Notes: generated by a model not told the origin, from the letters alone. A stretch of 64,000 nt of DNA from Cricetomys ansorgei (GCA_026225945.1 JAMJFZ010000770.1:3233501-3297500); one strand, 5' to 3'. Positions 11,445 through 24,237 are shown, counted from the first letter of the stretch. Translations and numbers: made by a program.

Positions 11445-13685
11445 GGACTTGAGGCTGTAGCACAGCCATGGCATATGCAACACCCTCTACCAAGGGACAG
11501 TCTTCGACTGTGATCCTCTATGAGTCTTCAAACTTGCTTTGAAGAATAGGATTCAGTGGAAGTGACATTTGCTGAGTGTAGAGACCTGGCTATAAGAGGT
11601 TCTATCTACCCTGCTGACCTTCACTCTCAGAAAGCCTTAGGACCACAGAAGGAAGCATTTGACTCCACTAGGGTGAAGTGGGGCACAGCCACCATCCTAG
11701 TCCATGGCCTCTACAGGCGACTGGAGGAGCCCCATGGGTCCAAGGGACTCCCCAGACAAGTGGGAGAGAGGCTTTTGCAGAGCATTCCTTCAAAGGTGCA
11801 GGAGATAACTGGGAGCAGTCTCCAGAAGTCAGAATCCTTCACATGAGGGGAGACTGACAGGAACAGAGGGCCTTCTAAGGGGGCTGGAATGTTGCATTTC
11901 TTAGTGGTGCAGTGGTTACACAGCATGTTCACTTTGAGACAATTTATCCAGATACATGAGTAGGGTAAGACACTTTTCCAAGTAGTTGTAACACTTCAGT
12001 AGCAGCTAAAACCAAATAAAATCTGAGGCTCTGGCCTGAGTGACAGGTCCAGGTCCTCCCTAGACTGCCCTGCTGCCCCACCTCTGCACCTAGAATATAC
12101 CCTCCCATTATGCCAGGTGGTCCCTCCTCCAGGAGGCCTTCTCTGACTTCCCTTCCATCCTTTTCTGGGCCCATACGTACACAGTTCTGGATGGAAGGGG
12201 ACACTGAGAGTCTTTTTCTTCTGATTCTGAAGGCTCTTTAAGTAGAGGTTAAGGGTTAAGTGGTACACTGTACCTCCTCCTCCCTGAGGGAAGAGACATC
12301 CACAGTGATTCTGTGTGATCAGTCTCCAGGCCAGAATCAAACAAGGCAGCTTCTCCAGTGAAGACCCAGAGTGAGGCTGGACTTGGGGGTGCAAACAGGT
12401 TTCCACAGTGAGGAGACTGTGGCAAGTTGTAGGTGACACCACAAATGTGTACCATTCCCCCATAGTTATCTATTAAAATAAGACCACAAGGGCCTCGAAG
12501 AGCAAAGGAAGAAGTATGGGGCCAGATACAACATTGACTCCTCTGCAATCCTTCAGTGTAACCCTGCAGACCCAGCCTGCACAGCAGCCTCCTTGCTGCA
12601 CCGTGGGTAACCAGGATGGGGTCTCAGCTGACCCCCTACACTAGGACCTAGGCACATACACCCCTCTGTGGGCCTCTTGTCTTCACTTTCTCAATTTCTA
12701 GCTCAGTTCTAAATGTATGTGTGACCGCTAGCCCCTTACTTAGCCCACCACCCGTCTGAAAGATAGGTCGGTTTTCTTTCTTTAGTGGAAGGCCTGAGCC
12801 CCAACAGGCCAAAGTGATTGTGGCTCTCAGGTTTCTTTCTGCCATCACTGTGCCAGCAAAAATTCCTGCTAGCAGCAAGCTGATGTAGCCACGTCACTCC
12901 ACAAAGGCCACAGTACCTACTCCCTGCCTCAGACACCCTTCACAAAGAAAGGAAGCCCCTATTGAGCAGAGAGGCATAGGTAAACCAAAGCATGGCCAGG
13001 CTGGGTGAGGGAAGGACACCAGGTCCCTGGGGAGAAGGTCTGTCCTATAGGAGAGAAGACAGCTGGAAAAGCAGATGTTTGTATATGTAGGGGTAGGTGG
13101 GGTGAGGACATCATCCCTAAAGGTATGCAGGCAGAGGGTGGGCCCTATGAGGTCATAGGTACATCAGAAGCACGCTGGACTTCAATTTCTCAAACTCCCT
13201 GGAGGACCAAATCACTCAGATCATTGCTGAGCCCACAGCGCCCTCTCCTCTCCCTGGAGAGAATGTGGGTCTGGAAGACAGCCCAGAAATGTAAATTGTT
13301 AACAAGATCTCCCAGGTGATCCTTGGCATCTGGAAGATGGGGAACACTGGCAGGTGACCTTCCAGGTCCTTCTGGGCCCAGAGATTATCAGCTTTGAATA
13401 TCCCTCCCCTCCTCCCCAAACCCCTGGAAGATATCAGCTCTACAGGGCAGTGGCCTGAACACATTATTAACAATAATTTCAAAACTTCGGGGGGGGGAGG
13501 GTAAGATGGGGGGAATTCATCTCACAGTGCTGGTACCAGCCCAGATCCTTCCTAGCTCTCGAGCCCCCAGAGCCACACACAAGCTTAGCATGGGGCAGGG
13601 TTGGGGGAGCAACAGCTGTTCGGCTGCTGCTCAGTGAGGCTCCAGAAAAGCAATTATGTTGCTCTTAGCAGAGAGGCATTGGCCT
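11445..13685. other. Noncoding stretch
   Basis: It holds the L2 fragment at 12080-12200 and a short G run at 13489. Otherwise nothing was recognised. Confidence 0.55.
12080..12200 (+). mobile_element. L2 LINE fragment
   Basis: CTCCTCCAGGAGGCCTTCTC TGACTTCCC is a diagnostic L2 word series. Confidence 0.65.
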
Positions 13686-13688
13686 TTT

Positions 13689-13689
<1 letters not shown>

Positions 13690-13733
<44 letters not shown>

Positions 13734-13736
13734 CTC
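13690..13736. repeat. (CA)n microsatellite
   Basis: (AC)20 followed by TCTCTC, just before the candidate enhancer at 13.8 kb. Confidence 0.95.
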
Positions 13737-13789
13737 ACCCAGGCCAAGATGCTGTGGTAGATTTCATTACCACCCCCTCCAGACTCCAG

Positions 13790-14030
13790 ATTTCTGACTC
13801 GCTCCACCTCTATCCTCTGAGCACACTTCCAACACTTAAATCATTTAGCCCGCTAAACCGGAGACGGCAAAATGGGTGCTATTTCTTAAAAACATACAGA
13901 GAGGGTATTAAATTATTGATAGCCATTAAACAGGAGGAAAATATTAAACAGCTCTCAGCCCTTATCAATCATTCATGCAGTTTCCACTGGGGTGTTTTCT
14001 GGAGTGATCACTCGGGCAGCCCAGGGAGCT
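13790..14030. promoter_or_regulatory. Candidate conserved enhancer, AT-rich
   Basis: A roughly 240-bp block without recognisable repeats contrasts with its GC-richer neighbours. It carries clustered homeodomain-type TAAT/ATTA cores (around 13906-13930), a GATA-type TTATCAAT (about 13962) and several ATTAAA words, but no coding frame of note. This texture is typical of deeply conserved vertebrate noncoding elements. The block starts just after the (CA)n at 13690-13730 and ends where GC-rich sequence resumes. Conservation was not computed. Confidence 0.45.
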
Positions 14031-14034
14031 GGCT

Positions 14035-15820
14035 CCTGCCAGCAAGGAAGGCAGTGGCTGGAGAGAGGCCAGCAGGAAGTTGGCCCCAGCCCCAACCCCG
14101 GCAGTCACCCTGGGTAGGGGGATGTGGGGTAAGGAGGTGAAGTTTTGCTCTTGCAAATGTGCAACCCTCTTCTCTTCCCCACATCATTAACAAAGGGAGC
14201 CTCTTCATTAAATCTAGCCTGCTTTTATTGGGCACCTACTATATATCAGGCCTGCAGGATGCAAAATAAACAAGCCTCAAGGCCCTCAGGCGCTAACAGT
14301 GGTGGTGGGGAGGGGACCCATTGCAAGAAAGTGTGACTGTGCTACATAATGATGAAGCCCAAACTAGAGGCACACGGGGAAGTGGTTCGGAGAACAGAGG
14401 ACAGCGGTGTCCAGATGAGGTTGCCAAGGAAGAACTCACTGAAGTAATTTCTGGGGAAATTCTTAGTTGGGAGCAGAAAATTGTTCTGGGGGTAAGTGGG
14501 AAGTGACACTAAGGGGATAACCCAGGTAGAGGCTGAACATTGCCCTGGCCTGCTTGAGTGGCAGCTGCTGGCTGGGTGGAGTAGGAGCTTGAGGACAGGG
14601 AACAGAGGGCACAATAGGTAGGAGGCTAGCACCCTCAGTATAGACAAGCGGGAGCTAGGTGTTCACCCCAGCTGCCCGGACCAGTATCCCCACCACACTG
14701 GTACGGCAACAGATCCATTTCCTGGCTCTGATTCAGGACACCTAAGCCAGTGTGACGCAGGCCCGGAGGCTGTAGGTCTAATGCCCTGCTGCGTTCAGCC
14801 ACAGACAGGCCTGGCAATGCTATCCTTGGGAGACAAGCTCCCCACTGCTGCCTAACTGTGCCAAGGACTCAGACACCAATGCTGTGGGAGCCAGCAGACA
14901 CCTGATATTGCCCCACCTCACAGTGCAGGAACCAGAGGCCATGTGAGGATCCCAGGCCCAGCTGGTCCAGCCATGCCCAGCACACACTGGTCTTCCTGAA
15001 TATTTTTCAGGGCTGTCACTCTTGGCAGAGGCCCTGCCAAGTGTGGGTCACACCCTTGTCAGAGCAAGCTGCTGTCTCAGGGAGATGTTTTATGGAGAGT
15101 TGATGTTTACCACCACACCAGGGACTGTCAAGGCATCACCCAGGATTTCAGACTGCAAAGTCAGGAGTGGCAAAGGGTCCCTTTCTCAGATCCTTGGACC
15201 TTCATGCAGGAAGAGTGGCCTGGGATTCAGGGAATATCCTTCAGGTTGCAGGAGCCTATGTTGTAGGGGTATGGGCACATTAAATTAATACAGAGCCAGG
15301 ACCCAGAATCCAGCCCCTGTTCTGCCATCAAACTGCCCCCTCCTTGGCTCTGCCTGTACACACAGTGACAGATACACATTCAGGCTGGGGAAAGCCACAT
15401 GGCTCCCATGAGACAGGGGTGACATCCAGGGTAGCTGGCTGCAGCCTGCCAGGAACATAAGATTCCTGAAGTTGACCCCAACCAACACTGCTTTGTTCAC
15501 CGTAACACTCAAGAGTGACATCATGCTTCTGCCCCTCCCTCACTTGTGATCCTGCCAATGTCTCAAGGCGCCTGTGTATCCCTGTCACCACTCGCCTGGG
15601 TTGTTACATATGACCCCTTCTCTCTAGTCTAGGTTTCACATAAGTGAAGGGCCCTGGGCAGAACCTGGGTGTGGATCTAGAATGTCCTGTTGACCATCGA
15701 AATCAAGACCCAAATGGGCAGATGACTCCATAATCCAAAACAAACATACCTGGCTCTCTGACATCCTATTGCTCATACTCAGTACTGTCAAACTCTCCAG
15801 TCTTCTGGTTCTTCACTAAT
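14035..15820. other. Noncoding stretch
   Basis: An ancient repeat fragment lies at 14215-14280 (TTTTATTGGGCACCTACTAT). No exon signal was seen. Confidence 0.5.
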
Positions 15821-15824
15821 GGGT

Positions 15825-16080
15825 GTGTTCACAGAAGTCTCTGTACCACTGTCATCCCACAGTCACTCAACCATCCCGGACTGTCATGCCCCAGGGCCTT
15901 TGCATGTGACAGTACTTTTTCTACCAGCCAAACCCTGCTCTCTCCATTTGTAACTGCTGCATACTTTACACATTACCCTATATTGAACTCTGGTCACATC
16001 TGTTCTGAGCTAAATGGGGGACATCATGAATATAAACAGGGTTCCTTTCATCAGCACTTGGCACAGAGGGTCAGAGTGAG
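15825..16080 (+). mobile_element. L2 LINE 3' fragment
   Basis: GCCCCAGGGCCTTTGCATGT and flanking words match L2. The 3' part includes GAATATAAACAGGGTTCC and CAGCACTTGGCACAGAGG. Confidence 0.6.
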
Positions 16081-16084
16081 CCTC

Positions 16085-17550
16085 TAACTTTATTATACTC
16101 AAAACCACCCACCCCAGCTTTCAGCGTCCACCCAGAACCAGTTCTTCCTAATAGATATCCTGCATAGGTCTGAAGGCAATTTTAAAAGCTATTTCCCAGA
16201 GAGTGGATGAGATGCTCTCAGCCAAGTGTAATGAAATTGTATTCTTGGAGTTCCCAAGCCAAACGAAGGGGCAACCTTAGGAATTTCCAGGCAAATGCCA
16301 ACAGAAACTGGCTACAAACGAATCATTAGCTTTTAAGTTGAGAGCTCAAGTGCTTGTGCCAGGTCTTCGACTCTGGCCTATGTGGGCCACTTGGCTTCGC
16401 TAGGCTTAGGCCTGAGGGTACCCCTGCCCCTCCCCCACGGGCCACCTGCTTTAACCCATGGCCTCTGTTCACCAAGAGTTAAGATCATCTGAGCCCTGAT
16501 GTCTGATGGAAGAGCGTTCACTTTTCCCCAAGAGCCACTACAGACCTTTCTGTCACACTGCCCTCTCTAGGTAGCCAGGCGCTTTCTGTCCTTTGAGGTC
16601 TGGATGCATGCTAGCCTGCCTTCTACCTAAGTCAATGACCCTAAGTCCCTGCAGCCCAGCTTATGTATCTGTGAGGTCTACCTGAACTGGCCTGCATGCC
16701 TGGGACTCATTTCTACTAGGGACTTTGACTACCTCTCTGCACCCCAGCAGCCTCTGGGAAGCTGGTGTTGCCAGGGGCCTGGAACACAGGGCTGTTTGAG
16801 GCCTGCAGCTCTAAGTCTGGGCTGGCAGCTTGCTGGCTTGGTATAGGCCTGCAGCTGTCACGAGGTTCATGAGGGAAGGGATCTGCTTCCCCCAACCTCA
16901 GACTTCTTTTCAGGGCCTTGTGTCTAGCTGCCCTGTGGACCAAAGGTAGCAGATAAAAGTGACCTCAGGCCTCAAGTAGGGTGGTGCCAAATGCTAGTTC
17001 CCTTGTAGTCAGCAAAGACCAGAAACAATACCCTCATTCCTCAGTGGCCACCCTACAAAAGCCTGGGTGCCACATAGCTGGTTCTAGCAGATAGTAAGTC
17101 TAGAAGCATAGACAGAACCTTACTTCCTACCCTGGTACAATGCCATGCAGCATGCACTCACCTGGCTTTCCAGATTCCGGGCCATCTGTACGCAAGAGAC
17201 CACTAAATAGAGTGATGAGTGTCATTGCCTTGAGAGTTCACTGTACGTGACCATGCATCACCCTCATCCTTTCTCCACTGCATCGAGAGATAGAAAGACA
17301 CAGCATCATAGAAAGTGGGCTCCAAGTTCCACAGAGAATTGGCTGGAGCTAAAGAGGAAGTCATTGTCTGAGATCCCAGGTCAGAGAAACTGTTTGAGAA
17401 TTTGGATCCAAGCCTCCATCGATCACAAACGCCCTCGTACTCCTTGTTGCCCACGGTCAGAGTTTTGCAAGTGCTGTGGGCATCACCGCACCCATCGTCC
17501 CGCCTTCTTCTCAGAACTCTTTATTCATCTTGTCCTCAAAATGGCCTGGT
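16085..17550. other. Noncoding stretch
   Basis: Unique sequence without recognised repeats or exons. Part of 16130-16340 (GGAATTTCCAGGCAAATGCC) may be constrained, but this is only an impression. Confidence 0.5.
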
Positions 17551-17551
17551 G

Positions 17552-17715
17552 GAGTTAGGCGTGCTGGTTTAGGACTGTAACCCTAGCACTCAGGAAGCTA
17601 AGGCAGGAGGATTTCAAGTCTGAGGTTACTCTGGCCAAGTTATGAAGATTCTGCTTTAAGGAAGAGTCCTTGCTTTGCATGGTGAGGCCCTGGGTTCCAT
17701 CTCTAGTTCTACAAA
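17552..17715 (+). mobile_element. B4 SINE (B1-ID fusion)
   Basis: The B1-like left part is TAGGCGTGCTGGTTTAGGAC and TAACCCTAGCACTCAGGAAG. It is followed by an ID-like right part ending GTGAGGCCCTGGGTTCCATC. That order defines B4. Confidence 0.75.
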
Positions 17716-17719
17716 CAGA

Positions 17720-19185
17720 ACGGGCAAACAGCTCCTCGAGGAAGCAGCTAAGGAAGCTGGTAAGGGTCATTATTACCATGTGGCAGGTGGGGAATCCAAA
17801 GCTTGACTGGGAAAGAGCCTGACTTATCCAGTGATCTAGGTAGCACCCTCCACCTGAACTTAACTCCAAAACGGCTTCCCTTAAAGCCGTCAATAAAGAG
17901 GAAAACATAGGAGGAAGAGGTAGAAGGAACTGCCCACGGCCACATGTTTCTGACAGAACCTGGGTTGGTGCTTTAGGAATGGGCTTCTGTGACACAGTGC
18001 ACTTTCTGTAGCCTTGCTATATAGTAGACATGGTGGGGGAGAATCAGGCTGTGTGGAGCATAGAGGGGTGTGTGTGAGAGAGAGAAAGGTGAGGAAAGGG
18101 CTCCCCAGATAAATGAGGCTATCTCTCTACCACCAACAGGGTTCCTGGCATGGCTGCTCTTTCTTGACAGTGAGGGCAGAAGTTCTTATCCATGAACCTA
18201 TGATCAGGCCAGATGCCTAGAACACACTGAACATCCTCCTTGTACATCCCATGTCTGCATACAGGTGGGCTTGTTATGGTAGGTAGCACAAGGTAAGTCA
18301 GTGGCTGTATGTATATGTGTGTGTATATATAGATATACCCCATCACATCCCTAACAGTCATACGTGTCAAACACAGGCATACACAAAGGTTGATAAACAG
18401 GTATCTGCCCCCACAGGCCCAGGTATGGCCCTGAGTGCTGGTAGGCACACCTGGATGGCACACTTATTTAACTTGAATCGAGAGCAAGGATGTGAACAGC
18501 CTGTGGTGCACATGGCATATGGTCCCAGACATGGGTTGGGACACATGTGTACACATTCATGCACAGTAGTCTCAGAGGTGGCCAGGACAGGGAGACAAGC
18601 AAAGAGAGCAGATGGCAGGCAGTGAGGAACCCTCACTGCTGCTGTGCTGAGTAGCTGGGACTGTTCACAGCAGCCCCATAAATCAGGAAACCACTTGCTG
18701 CAGCCATTTAAATCACTACTGCTGGATTTGGCGCTCAAGATGAAAGGCCAGAGGCTGGGGGCAGAAGAGAGGGAAGACATTGGTATTTGGCATCCCTCAT
18801 TCCAGGGCTGCTTCCCCTCCTGCAACTGAGCTAGACCCTCTTGTCCTGCTAGCTGCTAGGCCCTGCCTCTGCTTTCTTGTTCCTTGTTCAGCTACGCCTT
18901 GGGGCACATTCACAGCCTGGGCACTAGCCTCCTGACCCAGCACTGATAGTTTCTATCAGTGATTAGTATCCTTGGACCTGGGTATAGGAAGGGAGGTGAG
19001 GGGAGGCAGACAGTCCATTCCCAGACAAGAACACTTTGGGTTGTCACCAGACCAGGCAGGGATCTACAGTCAGTTCCACCCAGGGGGAGTCCCCTCCCTT
19101 GGCCTACATCATTTCCCATTTGTAAAGTGGGAATGGGCTCAGGGCCTCTGGGGCTGCTCAAGCTGAGGATCTGTTGCTGGGGAAA
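17720..19185. other. Noncoding stretch
   Basis: Contains the TG/TA tract at 18300. No gene recognised. Confidence 0.5.
18300..18340. repeat. TG/TA-rich low-complexity tract
   Basis: GTATATGTGTGTGTATATATAG, alternating purine-pyrimidine. Confidence 0.8.
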
Positions 19186-19189
19186 GATC

Positions 19190-19360
19190 TCATGGACGCT
19201 GATTAATTATGACTATTAATAATACAGCCATCTGTAGCTCGTGGTAGAACACATATGATTAAAACTGGGCCTGGTGCCCCAACAGCAGAATGAATAGGTC
19301 TCTGAATGGGCCGCTGGTATCACCACCAGCCTGAGAGTGGATTTGTGGTGATGGAGCACT
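19190..19360. promoter_or_regulatory. Candidate enhancer with MEF2 and paired E-boxes
   Basis: Within 60 bp there are GATTAATTAT (homeodomain, 19201), CTATTAATAA (a full match to YTAWWWWTAR, MEF2, 19213-19222), CATCTG (E-box, 19229-19234) and CATATG (E-box, 19252-19257). No transposon was recognised here. MEF2 sites next to E-boxes are typical of muscle and some neural enhancers, where MEF2 and bHLH factors cooperate. Confidence 0.42.
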
Positions 19361-19414
19361 GGGGAGAAGCTGTTTGTGCTGCTGAGACAGATGAGGAGAG
19401 CAGAGACAGCCAGA

Positions 19415-19460
19415 AAAGCAGATAGGCAGGCAGACAGAGAGATAGACAGACAGACAGTGG
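19415..19460. repeat. (CAGA)n-like degenerate microsatellite
   Basis: CAGACAGAGAGATAGACAGA CAGACAG units. Confidence 0.8.
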
Positions 19461-19464
19461 GGAC

Positions 19465-21330
19465 CTGTTCATTAGACAGTGAATATCAGACAGTTCCTGA
19501 GGCTTGGCCTCAGGGAAGGACTCTCTGTGTCTGCCTCCAGGGAAAAGCTTGCTAGGCTCTAGCTCTTCTCAGTTTTGCTCTGCTGCCTAGAGTGCTGAGC
19601 TTCATCCAAAAATGCCTTGGATGCTGTGGGGTGCTAGACTGGGTCAGCACCATAATAGATGCTGGCCACGTCATTCCACACCTCTGTCTGCTGTCTTCCT
19701 CTCTGGTCCCCACCCCCAGCCCTGATCCACATTGTCTCCCTGCATAGCATGGGCCTTTCTGACACAACTCCCTCCTCACAACGGAAAAATGGGTGCAGCC
19801 ACCATCTCTCTGTCCTGTGGGCAGGGGCCCTCTGGCCTTGCTGTGAACATTAATACACTCTAGGTGCTCATGTGGCTGCCGTTGGCCAGACCACAAGCTG
19901 CTCCTGCTGAGCACTCTGCATGATAGGGAAATGGATGGCACCGAGGCCTCCAGACCCTACCCTGCACACATACACACTATGAACTGGGGACTTCAACAGC
20001 CCATGTTCTGTTGATAACCCATGTGATGGATACAGAAACTGGGGGAAAGGAAGTGGGCAGAATGCACACTAAGCCATTTGGTCATAGAGGTCTCCTTCAC
20101 CAGACCACAGAGACTTGAAGGGAATGATCCAGTCAGTGTTAAACACCATTTGCGGGGTCGAAAGGAGTACTGGGGACTGAATTGCCATCTTTTGAGCCAT
20201 CTGTGTGAGTAGATGGTGAAGTGGTTGGGAGGTGAGTGCCATTGGTTCGGGCCAGGTTTCTGCATTCACCTTTTGTGTGATCTTAAGTAAGCCCCTTGCC
20301 AACGCTGGGCCTTATTTCCTATTAAGTAGGATAAATGGAGCTTCCTTCCAACTGCAGGCATGAAGGCAACGGTGGAATCAAAGGCTCTAGAAATGACAAA
20401 AAGGCAATTGGACTTCCCAAACCATAGTTCAAATGCTGAGGCCACTAAAGAACATAATTTTGGGATCTGAAACCAGGGATGCCCTGGAAAATCTGGGGCA
20501 CTTGTCCACCTGAATGTACATGGAGGTGAGAAGCCTCGTGCACATACAGAGTGGGTGACCTTCCCAGTAGTGCTTCCTTTGGTTGCACCTCTGAAGCTCT
20601 TCTTGACTGTGTGGTGATCCTTCTAGACTTTGGTTGACATACTTCTTGGTCACCCTCATGGTATATAGCCCTGGGCCGGGTCCAAGGGCTGCCCCAGGAG
20701 CAGGTGCTGAGTCCTAACAGGCGCTCCAGGTTCTACCACTTGCTAGCTAATCCCTAGCACAAATCCCTCCAAGTTCCTTTCCCACACCTATGGCAGGCAT
20801 TACTAATCAATCCTTGTGCTCTCTTTCAGAGCTTCAATGTGGCCTTAAAATTACCATCCTACACGGCACCCTCGGCTATCATTCCTAGAGAGGGCATAAA
20901 ACAAAGTGTTTGACATCCCTGTTAGTGGAGTGACAGTCACACTCCACTGGGATAGACCACAGTTCCAGCCTAGGAGATACCAGCTGGCAGGTGTAAACTT
21001 GAGACCCTGGCTTGAGGTCTTCAGGGGAATTCACTGTGGGTGTGAGGACAGGAGGTGGTTTTGCTGCCAGACCTTCCAGACTCTCAGCCCAAACTCTCTA
21101 GGAGCATAGCAGCTTCCCTCTGCCTGGGCCCTGGGTCTGAGATTTCTCCATGTGTTTGGGGTGGGTGGTGATAGCCCACCAAAATCTGTCCTTCTAGTAG
21201 CCCTCCCTAGCCACAGCTTAAAGACACAACTCCATGAGCACTCAGAGAAAGGGCAGTCCAAACAACATCCCAATTGTCTCCTGCTCATTGTTATTGCTCC
21301 TGCCCTCCTAATGGACATTCTTAGAATGTT
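19465..21330. other. Noncoding stretch
   Basis: Contains one MIR. No gene or young repeat recognised. Confidence 0.5.
20230..20345 (+). mobile_element. MIR fragment
   Basis: TTTGTGTGATCTTAAGTAAG and GGGCCTTATTTCCTATTAAG keep the MIR order. Confidence 0.55.
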
Positions 21331-21334
21331 CTAC

Positions 21335-21460
21335 TTGAAGTTAACTCACTGCTTTGTTTAAAAAAATACATTTCTAAAAGATTCACAGCACTACCTTAAT
21401 ATAGGTTTAGCTTTAGCCATTATAATACAAGTTAAAGATGAGAGCAGACTCAAGAACAAT
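21335..21460. promoter_or_regulatory. Possible AT-rich regulatory block
   Basis: AT-rich sequence contains AGTTAACTCACT, an A run at 21360 and several TAAT/ATTA words. No repeat family was recognised. It could be an enhancer fragment or simply decayed repeat. Confidence 0.2.
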
Positions 21461-21869
21461 CATACTGTGGGTTGGAGCCCAGCTCTGTTAAAAGAAGACA
21501 ACAGCAAGAAAGTGTTTGGGCATTTGGAAGCTGTCCTTGACACAGGCTGAGAGATGGAGTGGCCTGGGGACAGACAGGACTCCTTGGTCCTGATTAACAC
21601 AGCAATGAACAAGGCACAGCCATCTCTGTCAACCTGTTAGGACTGTGAGGTCATCTCAACAAGGTTCACAGGATCTGAGGCTGCTAACAGCACTCTGTTG
21701 ACAAATGAGGAGGCTCAGAAACATGGGCTCACAGACCGTGCTGGCTGAGCAGGGTCATTGAAGCCTTCTGAGTAGGCCAAGGTCCCTCCTCTCTGCTGCA
21801 CTGCCATGTAGGAGCTACAATCACTTAGGCAGAGTGGAATCACCCTGACCTGCGTCTGTGCTAACAGCT

Positions 21870-22035
21870 TTCACACCAGAGGTTAACAACTATGATTTAA
21901 GAGGTTCATTGTCTTAATTTTCAGGAATCAGTTTCTGAGGAGATACTGACACATAAGCAGTTCACCTTTTAGAAAATATTTATAGCATTTCAAGACAGTT
22001 TGGTGACAATTAGAGGCAACAGCTGCTCTTTTCCT
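21870..22035. promoter_or_regulatory. Candidate conserved element, AT-rich
   Basis: This repeat-free AT-rich block begins with GGTTAACAAC (HNF1/FOX-like). It includes a near-MEF2 word, ATATTTATAG (21976-21985, one mismatch at the first base), and GACAATTAGAGG (homeodomain-like). It ends at CAGCTGCTCTTTTCC. No coding or SINE signature is visible. Confidence 0.33.
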
Positions 22036-22084
22036 CGCTTTCTACCGCAGCACAAACCCAGAACAGCAAACACACATGCTGCAT

Positions 22085-22122
22085 GAGACACATAGGCACA
22101 GACACACAGACACACAGACAGT
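22085..22122. repeat. (CACAGA)n short repeat
   Basis: GCACAGACACACAGACACAC AGACAG. Confidence 0.8.
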
Positions 22123-22124
22123 CC

Positions 22125-23380
22125 TCAAAGTTACCACAAGGATCAGTAAGCGAGGTTCACAGCCTCCTTATTAAGTTTGGAAGGAGTCCCAGGCTTGGGG
22201 TTATGGCTCTCAACAGTACATGATCCCTCCCCCCAAATTTAGATTCTAGTTGTAGTGTAGGACACTGGAGCTGGGCTAACCAGGCACTCAGTGATGGCTT
22301 GGGGACGTTTACGACCTCCATAATGCCCATGGCCACAGCAAGGCATCAGTGCCAGTGAGGTGCTGTACAGGGGCATCAGCAATAATGGGCTCTTACATCC
22401 CGCCCTACTCTATTCCATACTCACCAGCTCCCTTGGGCTCTGCCAGGTCTGGCCCGCTGGCCCTGACTGACTCATAAAATGACCTTTCCAGTCCCAAAGC
22501 CCTGAGGATCTTCCACTTCATTCTGGAGTCTCAGGTAGAAACTCTAAGCTCAGAAAGGGGAGGAACATGTTCAGGATCCCCATGCTGGGCAGCAAAAAAT
22601 GCAGGAATTGAGTCTGCTGTGAAAAGCCCCACACATGTGACTGTCCCTTCTGGCTTCGAATCCCAGAGGGTACACCAAAGGCAACTGCCGTGTGGCCATC
22701 GGAAGTTCCCAGCTAAGAACTGGGAGCAGGAGTGACACCCAGGGCCCAGGTCAGGAGAAATCTGACAGTATCCCAAGCCCGAGGCATGCACCTTTTGACA
22801 ATGCCAGGTCTATTCTTCCAAGTGGAATTTCTAGCCTATACCCAGACTGTAGAGCCCACCCACTGCACACAGCTCTATCCAGCCCAGGCAACCTACAAGC
22901 CAAGCTTCAGAGAGCCATGGTCCCAGATGCAGGGACAAAGCCCACAGCAGTATGGCCACATTAGACCCAGGAGGCCTGGTCTCAAAGGATTTGATTGGAT
23001 CCATGTAGCCACTCTCTGCTTGGAGGTCAACAGACATGGCAAACAAGCGCATGTACCATTATGCTGCCCCTTCACTGTCTGCCTTCCATCATCCAGTCCC
23101 CGCTCCTTCTCCACAGCTGATCCTTCTGGATCAACAGATGCCCACCCCACAGGAGCCCAGGCCCGAGACCCATAGGCTGGAGCCCCAAACCAAGCAATCA
23201 TCCTTGACTATGCGGCTGCCCCGGCCAAGCTGCTTGCCTGGTAGTCTCTCATTATGTGCTCACCTGCCCACCGCCCCCATTTCCTTTGCTGGCAAGAGGA
23301 TAATATTTCTTCACTGGCTCCCATGCTCATCCCCTTTCTCTTCCCTGCTTCAGTATGACTTGTTCTGTTTGCTACCTCCA
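22125..23380. other. Noncoding stretch
   Basis: Unique sequence. Frames of 90-150 codons occur on both strands at 22.7-23.2 kb but without coding signature. Confidence 0.5.
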
Positions 23381-23384
23381 CCCT

Positions 23385-23820
23385 GGATGCTTCTGGTCCC
23401 TGCTCACCTCATTTTATAAACTCCTCCCCATTGCTGTGTACTCCCTAAGTTACCTTCAGACTCCAAATGAATTCCTACCCCAGGGCCTTTGCACTTGTCA
23501 TTTCCTCTTGGATTCCCTGCCTACACCGTGACCAGCTCTACAGCTTCCCAAGAGATCCTACCCTGGGTCCTCTTATCTAAATCACATGCCCTTCTGTAAC
23601 AACACTCTACGCTATTCCTATATTGTATGCCTTCAAAACTGATTCCTTATGTATTTATTTATTCTGCCCTCCATGGTCCCATCCCATCTCTGTCCAGTAA
23701 CAACAACCCAGGAAGGTAGGAACCTAGTCAGGCTGGTCTCTGTGGTCTTATCAGGGGCTAGGCTGGCGACTGTCACAAAGTAGAAGCTCATGGTTTGCTG
23801 AAAGAAGAAGTGAGGGAACA
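23385..23820 (+). mobile_element. L2 LINE 3' fragment
   Basis: CCCAGGGCCTTTGCACTTGT CATTTCCTC with the following order of decayed words matches the L2 3' region. It extends to about 23810, where TGGTTTGCTGAAAGAAGAAG replaces the usual L2 end. Confidence 0.65.
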
Positions 23821-24237
23821 CTACAAACTCCCCCACAACAGATGAGGATGCTGAGAACTGTGAACAGTCTGTGAGGCAGGGCCAGATCTCAGGCTTCCTG
23901 AGGCCCAGCCAGACCAGAGGGGCATCCAAGACCACAGAAGAAACAGATGGCTTTGACATCTCCTTTGAGACTTGAATGCCACCTCTCTGCCTACCGCATC
24001 CTGTCCTTGGAGCCAGGCTAGCCTCCGCATGGGCCTGACTGGAACCTGGCCATCCTTTTGGGACCCCTACCTGAGCCAGCCCAGCTCCCTTCCTCAGCAT
24101 ACCTAATAACTCCCAGACTTGCCTGGAGCTGATGGAGAGAGTCAGGGGCAGGAGAGGCCTGTTGTCCTGGGGTGGGGCAAGATGAGGGGGCCAAGCCAAA
24201 TTCAGGTCACATTGCTGCACCCACAGCCCTGTGAGGG

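Noticed and set aside
23633..24220. 195-codon open frame, minus strand
   Set aside because: Overlaps an L2 fragment and has no domain.
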